From: Cristatella mucedo
Taxonomy: Eukaryota; Bryozoa; Phylactolaemata; Cristatellidae
Reading direction: 5' to 3'
Assembly: GCA_009760855.2 (NCBI GenBank)
Contig: WPIO01000006.1
Span: forward strand, 6,591,001 to 6,655,000
DNA: 64,000 nucleotides
The notes under the pieces are model-generated. The model had not been told where the DNA came from and ran no database searches. It worked only from the letters and a program-made list of their open reading frames with translations. The position numbers were made by a program, and so were the translations under genes. Shown here piece by piece: positions 59,600-64,000 of this stretch. Position 1 is the stretch's first letter. Every line of letters starts with the position of its first letter.

Positions 59600-62500
59600 T
59601 AGTCTTAGGGTGCCGCGAGAAACGTCTTATTCGTACTATTATTATTGCTGCCGTGCGATGCGAGTAGAGATCAGTTCGACTGCTCGGCGGCGGCCATGGA
59701 CTGGCGGCAGTCCATCGAACTTTGCTGCGCTGGAGCTCGAGAGAGCTCAAGCGAAAGAAATGCCGGGAATTTTTGAAAATAAAACTGCGTAGTATGCACT
59801 CATTACTTGCGCTTCGCGTGGCTTGTTAGAAGTTGGTCAGCTAGTCGAAGAGACTCGGCACCGTATGGGAGCAAAAAATAACATTACTAATCGTAACACG
59901 TTTGTGAATGGAAGATTCGCTCAAAGCGCTTCGCCGCGCAGCGTGCAATAGCCGAATAGCAATATGGCAATAACATTAAAATATATAAAAATATACATAT
60001 ATATAATATAGCGTACATAATACAACATTTATTATATAATATAGAATAAAAAATGGCAATAACCGAATAGCAAAATCCGAGGTTCTCGTTAGCGCTAGCT
60101 TCTAGCTTCCGATAGCACGATGGTGAATCGATTCGCTCCTCACTGCGTCGCCGTTCACATGGGCAAATGAGCAAGTGCGCTCGTCGCCTTCAGCGGCGGG
60201 CGGTTTCCGGTCGGCGATTTCCGCTTTCGAGAGCCCGCATACAGACGCTGTGCTGCTAGCGACGCTCAGCGGCTGCGATTTGCAGAGCCAGTCGACTATG
60301 GAGGCCATACTGCGAAAGCTGAACGTCTGCGTGGCGCTATCACTGGCGGTGAAGCCCGCCGAGCGGAATCTGACGACGACCTACGAGTCCATTATTAATC
60401 GGCTCAACGGCACGCCAGCTCGCGGCGTCATTCTCATCACGTCGGAGACGACCGAGCTGGTGTCGATGCTGATGAGTGCTGTTCGGAGCCTCAACGCCAC
60501 CGGGAGATTCGTGTGGCTCGGCAACCGCGATTGGTCGCGATCGCCGAAACTTACGGAAGATCACCCCAAAGAGGTCGGTGCCCGCAGCCCAATGCGACTG
60601 CGACGTCTGCGCCGCCGCCGCGTGGCCGGATCGCTTTCCGTTCGGCGCACTCCTTTACCCCCGACCCGCTCGTCACACTCCGAGCCACCTTGTCGATTGC
60701 TCTCAACTCGGCGACACGACGCGGGTCGGTGCTCCCCGGGTGTCCCGACAGTGGCCGCCCGCCCGCCGCGGTCCTTGGATTCCTTGGACGCCTGCGCCTC
60801 GAGACGCCCGCCGCTGCGATTCAAGAGATGGATGCATCGGACCCCGTCGCATCGCGGTGCGTGCGCATCGGACCCCGAAGCGTCCTAGCTTTGGCATTTG
60901 GTCACATGACGGATCTAGCGGCAGAACGAACCTCCGGCGCTTTGGGGAGGGAACGGTCCCAAGACGACGACGACGGCGGGCGGGGAGGGGGGTGCACCAC
61001 ACCGTTCGCTTCACCGCTGCTGCCGCCTCCGCCGGCTTTTCTGCGCCTTCTGCGCACGTCCGGCGTCTCAGTAGCTGTATCGGCATTGCAGCTCGTGCAG
61101 CAGTAGTCGACGCTAAGCAACGCAGAACGGGGCGACTCGGTGCTAAATTTAGTTAAAGGCTGCTAGTTTTACATTTCAATGTTTTAAGATTTAAAGTTTT
61201 ACATTTCAATTCCGCCGGTCCATATCGAACTGGGGCCAGGACCAACCGATCAGCAGGGCAGGGAGGACGCAGGTTGGCTTATGGCTTGACGCGGCTTGGC
61301 GACCCGCTTACGCCACAGGCCGTCCCAGTCAAGGTCATCAAGGTCAAACCACATGGCTTACTTCTTGGGCTCATCTCTGCGTCTCGTGACGAGGGCCGGA
61401 CGGAATCTTCGCTTTCGGACAAAATCCGCGCTCTTATTTTTTTGGCCCTTTGTCATTTAGCTTGGCTGACCTCTGACCTCATTTAGCTTGGCTGACCTCT
61501 GACCTCATTTAGCTTGCCTGGCTGACCTCTGACCTCATTTAGCTTGCCTGGCTGACCTGTCTGTCAGGAAAGTGAAAAAAGTACTTTTAAGCGGCCATTC
61601 GCTGATCTACCCTTCAGTAGCTCCGCTTGAACCTAAACTCAATTGACTGCTACCGGCTAATAGGAACAGCCGGGTAACCCTTTTTAAATAACATTCGGTG
61701 CAGCGTTTACCATGTACATGATAGCACGGCATGTCCATTTTACGGTAAAATCAAGGTCTTGTTTCGGTCTTTAATTAGGCGAGTGGCTTAAATAATTTTA
61801 ATAAATAATATTTAATTAGGCTGTCGTCAATAAATTTGAAGATCGTTCTTGAAGACAGGCTAAGCTTTTTAAAAGGCTGAAGCCCCCCTCCTTTTTTTTT
61901 TAGTTCGGCACACAAAGGATGTTGTACTGGCTTGCTGCAGAGGGAGTCATCAGCAAATCCTCTGACGCATCAAATCGCTAGATTACGCTGCACGACTTGT
62001 AAATTAATTTCGATGCAATTGCCGATGCTGAAGTGGTAGGGGTCGATCAGCAAGTACCGCGTCGGTTACAGAACACATCGGATCTTGAGAGAAGCGTCCA
62101 TTCGCTTATGTAATGCACGCAGCAAGTGGAGGGAAAAACTTGCACGACCAAGCAAGCAGTTGCCCAAAAAATGGGGGACCAATGACCAATATGGCCAGAA
62201 TCTTATGACAGTGCCGATCGGCTAAAGCGCGTGTCATCAAACGTGGCTAAATTAAGCGCCCCAAGCATACGACTCCATCCGGATCCGAGCTCGAGATCCC
62301 AGCAGTGAGGTGCTGCGTTTCGCTGCTTCGTCTTGGCACACACGATGGCCACCATCTTTCATTCACCGCGTCCGCCGATCCTTAGACGCGTCGGCGCCGG
62401 CATGTGCGTTTACCTGGGGCCATGCGAAATAATCCGGACCTCGGCGGGCAAATGCAGTGTGCAGCACCCGCGGACGGATGGCCCCGGCAGGCTTGCAGCC

Positions 62501-62653
62501 GGCGAACGCTCTTTGCCACCGCCGGAGCAGTGGCCGCGCCGGCGTCCGAGTTGAGTGACGCGCGGCTCTCAAGCGGTCGCAGCTAAGCGCTCCGGCGGGT
62601 GCTTTTCGGACCTCAGCCTAGCGGGAGGCGGAGAGTTTCGTCTCTCTATCTAT

Positions 62654-62747
<94 letters not shown>

Positions 62748-62792
62748 CTCCATCTTTCTCTCTTTCTTTCTCTGTCTCTCTCCCTTTCTCTC

Positions 62793-62861
<69 letters not shown>

Positions 62862-62897
62862 TATATATATATCTATATCCATCTCTCTCTCCCTCTC

Positions 62898-62940
<43 letters not shown>

Positions 62941-62943
62941 CTC

Positions 62944-63006
<63 letters not shown>

Positions 63007-63012
63007 CTCTCC

Positions 63013-63062
<50 letters not shown>

Positions 63063-63418
63063 CTCTCTCCATCTCTCTCGCTGGCTCCCCTCTTTTCCCC
63101 TCTCACTCTCTCCTTCTCTCAACCCTTTCTCTCCGCCTCTCTCTCTCTCTTTCCCCCGCTGTGAAATGGCGCCGCCATCCACGGGGCCGCCAGTGCTCGC
63201 CGCTGGCCGTTCGTTGCCTGACAGCATCGCACCGCTTCGCTTTGCTCAGCTGGAGGGCGCCATCACGGTGGAGCCTTTCCAGAAGGAAGTGTACGGCTTC
63301 AGGGAGCACCTGCAGCAGCTCAATCCGCTGACGTACAAGGAGAACCCTTGGCTTCGGGAGTTGTTCGAGACCAGGTTCCGCTGCAAGTTCGACGACTCGC
63401 ACTGGTCGCCGCACACGT
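54457..63418 (+). CDS. Metabotropic-glutamate-receptor-like class C GPCR, N-terminal five exons (continues beyond window)
   Basis: Class C GPCR ectodomain, expected at the cell surface. Five exons join in phase: 54457-55039, 57964-58154, 58455-58625, 60286-60573 and 63250-63418 (467 codons plus 1 nt). Residues ~24-41 are a hydrophobic signal peptide. The ligand-binding domain begins near residue 115 (GAMIKVHEEDG). CGPVSPMGVLEVQMLIFTVE, LKLFKIPQIGYWTT, YKYYLRTIPNEDDF and LNWTYVSIVYEDF are classical mGluR landmarks; later GRFVWLG, LEGAITVEPF and RFRCKF fit the lower lobe. Glutamate-contact SSSS and TT positions are kept, but the EGNYGE(S/T)G loop of mGluRs is absent. The Cys-rich and 7TM domains must lie to the right. 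Exon 2 holds a Gly run from (GGC)n. Group assignment, or whether it binds glutamate, is not settled. Confidence 0.9.
55056..55152 (+). repeat. (GA)n array just after mGluR-like exon 1
   Basis: About 95 bp of pure GA starting 18 bp inside intron 1. Confidence 0.97.
55500..55690. repeat. GC-rich (GGC)n and CCG-rich block in intron 1
   Basis: GGCAGCGGCGGCGGCGGCGG followed by GCCGCCGCCG and later CGCCGTCGCC runs. No exon supported. Confidence 0.7.
56150..56193 (-). repeat. (CT)n array
   Basis: About 36 bp of pure CT in a longer C/T-rich strand (56020-56195). Opposite orientation to the neighbouring GA arrays. Confidence 0.95.
56340..56410 (+). repeat. GTTAAAA-type short tandem repeat
   Basis: Irregular repeats of AAAGTTAAAAAG/GGCTAAAAAGG units over about 70 bp. 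Confidence 0.7.
56573..57020 (-). repeat. ~450-bp (CCTCCTCCTCCG)n array with poly-C core
   Basis: Units CCTCCTCCTCCG and CCTCCG repeated many times, with a run of about 20 C at 56745-56764 and a pure (CCT)n stretch at 56907-56963. It lies in intron 1 of the mGluR-like gene. All six frames stay open over much of it purely because of composition. Confidence 0.97.
57964..58154 (+). CDS. mGluR-like exon 2
   Basis: Acceptor GACGCCACAG|GT, 191 nt, donor CCGCAG|GTTCGT (phase 0). Encodes FIQSILK, then a run of Gly from (GGC)n in the position of a normally disordered loop, then AAVIGATGSSSSIQMTNLLK. SSSS includes the Ser that contacts the ligand amino-acid group in mGluRs. Confidence 0.92.
58158..58235 (+). 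repeat. (GGC)n runs after exon 2 donor
   Basis: GGCGGCGGCGGCGGCGGCGG and a second similar run, beginning 16 bp past the donor. The same triplet also expands inside exon 2. Confidence 0.9.
58455..58625 (+). CDS. mGluR-like exon 3
   Basis: Acceptor CCCAACGCAG|ATC, 57 codons, donor AAACAG|GTACTC. Encodes IGYWTTNSELTNKKYYKYYL through LNWTYVSIVYEDFPLSKQ. The TT pair aligns with the ligand-contact Thr. The segment after VSIVY is EDFPLSK instead of the mGluR EGNYGE motif. Confidence 0.93.
58626..60285. other. mGluR-like intron 3
   Basis: GC-rich beginning with many overlapping frames, the (GA)n array, and an AT-rich part (59960-60060, ATATATAAAATATA words) before exon 4. No additional exon is needed to keep the reading frame between exons 3 and 4. 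Confidence 0.5.
59505..59596 (+). repeat. (GA)n array in intron 3
   Basis: GA repeat broken by three GCGAGAGA units. Confidence 0.97.
60286..60573 (+). CDS. mGluR-like exon 4
   Basis: Acceptor GCGATTTGCAG|AGC, 96 codons. Encodes a conserved Cys region (LNVCVAL), two potential N-glycosylation sites (NLT, NGT), GVILITSE and GRFVWLGNRDW. The chosen donor GAG|GTCGGT is weak. It is preferred because it joins ...HPKE to LEGAITVEPF of exon 5, as in the family. A donor four bases further on would break the frame. Confidence 0.85.
61455..61560 (-). promoter_or_regulatory. Tandem repeat carrying DR1 nuclear-receptor half-sites
   Basis: Units of 26, 30 and 30 bp (CATTTAGCTTG..GCTGACCTCTGACCT). TGACCTCTGACCT occurs at 61467-61479, 61493-61505 and 61523-61535, and a single TGACCT at 61553. 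The reverse strand is AGGTCAGAGGTCA, a direct repeat of AGGTCA with one-base spacing, the consensus for HNF4/RXR-type dimers. Regulatory function is inference. Confidence 0.6.
62645..62746 (+). repeat. (TATC)n array
   Basis: About 100 bp of near-perfect CTAT tetranucleotides. Confidence 0.98.
62797..62872. repeat. (TA)n array
   Basis: TA repeats with one AATAT interruption. Confidence 0.97.
62880..63085 (-). repeat. (CT)n arrays with GAATCTCTC/GCATCTCTC spacers
   Basis: Four CT blocks separated by short spacers such as CCATCTCTC. The pyrimidine strand is continuous up to ~70 bp before the translated part of the next open frame and supplies the polypyrimidine environment of exon 5. Confidence 0.95.
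63250..63418 (+). CDS. mGluR-like exon 5
   Basis: Acceptor CTTTGCTCAG|CTG, 169 nt, donor ACGT|GTGAGT (phase 1). Encodes EGAITVEPF, a GFREHLQQLNP helix, NPWLRELFETRFRCKF and a final Cys codon completed by the next exon. No in-phase following exon was found before 64000. Confidence 0.9.
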
Positions 63419-64000
63419 GTGAGTCGACCTCTCTCGATATACTCGATGCCCCCAGCCGTTAGCTTGTGCAGCCGTCCGCCGTCGCGTTCCGGGGGGGGGG
63501 GCTGGATGGGCGTGACGGCGGGGCGAGCTTGGCTGGTTTACTGTTTCCCTCTGCGCAATCGGTCGCTTCGCTGACGATGAGCGGCTCCGTCATTCTGCCG
63601 TCGGAGCAGCAGCTGCAGGGGCAACGGCAGCACTCCGCCGGGGAAGGAGGAGTAACGCGAAAGAACACGTCGAAGGGTGGATTGCAGGGGCATCGAAGTG
63701 CACGATCGCGTCCGGGCAGAAATGAGGCCGACTCGGAGGCCGACGAGAGCACGCCGTCGTCGAGGCGGCGGCGGCAGCAGCGTCGGCGGCTGCGGCGGCG
63801 GCGGCGGCGTCTGGTGGGCTGTGGGCTCTCGCGGCGGGCGGCGCGCCGTGGCCTGTGTTCAGCACTTGCCCTTTCCTGACGGAGGCCTGCCGATCTCCGC
63901 TCTCGAATGGATTTGCTGAAGTGCCGCCAGACGAGCCCGAGCCGCCTCTGCTGGGTCGTAGATTTAATTAATGACCTCTCAATGTGGTCGTGCAGCCGCT
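63419..64000. other. Start of mGluR-like intron 5
   Basis: Continues to the window edge. Contains a G9 run near 63491, and GGC/GCG triplet runs at 63764-63812. No in-phase exon with an acceptor was found. Confidence 0.45.

Larger units (their letters stand above)
60574..63249. other. mGluR-like intron 4
   Basis: GC-rich at first, with long overlapping frames and no motif. It then holds the DR1-bearing tandem repeat (61455-61560), an AT-richer centre, and a cluster of TATC, TA and CT arrays just before exon 5. Confidence 0.5.

Noticed and set aside
62645-62746. Regular repeat considered as a CRISPR-like array
   Set aside because: It is a continuous TATC tetranucleotide microsatellite with no spacers.

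Overview
The window is metazoan nuclear DNA. It has spliced genes with GT-AG introns, several LINE and SINE families, cut-and-paste DNA transposons and very long dinucleotide microsatellites. Protein matches are to animal genes, and the repeats look like those of an invertebrate bilaterian. I cannot name the phylum. No bacterial, organellar or viral gene was seen.

Three host genes can be supported by joining exons by hand. (1) A DDX51/Dbp6-type DEAD-box RNA helicase lies on the minus strand at 6329-16076. Ten exons have consistent phases and carry motifs I to III, but the C-terminal helicase domain is not found in the window. (2) The last two coding exons of a PCNP (PEST-containing nuclear protein) homologue lie on the plus strand at 25071-25817. 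(3) The 5' half of a metabotropic-glutamate-receptor-like class C GPCR lies on the plus strand at 54457-63418. It has five exons: a signal peptide and most of the extracellular ligand-binding lobe. It starts in a GC-rich CpG-island-like region and runs off the right edge.

Most of the rest is mobile-element sediment. One jockey-superfamily (CR1/L2-like) LINE family appears as a near full-length dead copy (26.7-29.6 kb), several 3' fragments and many tail-only insertions. A second, related LINE lies at 2.4-5.0 kb. Three tRNA-derived SINE types are present, and one (SINE B) shares its 3' tail with the LINE. DNA elements include a complete but dead pogo/Tigger-like element with TIRs and TA target site (18532-20689), a dead hAT transposase (29.8-31.3 kb) and a 186-bp MITE strongly resembling SPIN hAT elements, with an 8-bp target duplication (41384-41569). 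A decayed copy of a dispersed invertebrate multicopy gene family lies at 47.3-49.2 kb.

Layout: 0-5.5 kb LINE/SINE debris; 6.3-16.1 kb DDX51; 16.1-24.8 kb intergenic with the Tigger-like element and a perfect 223-bp duplication; 24.8-26.1 kb PCNP 3' end; 26.7-46 kb transposon-rich, no host gene seen; 47-52.6 kb pseudogene, AT and GA arrays and a 104-bp tandem duplication; 52.9-64 kb mGluR-like gene with introns full of GA, CCT/CCG, TATC and TA arrays and a small tandem array of nuclear-receptor-type DR1 motifs.
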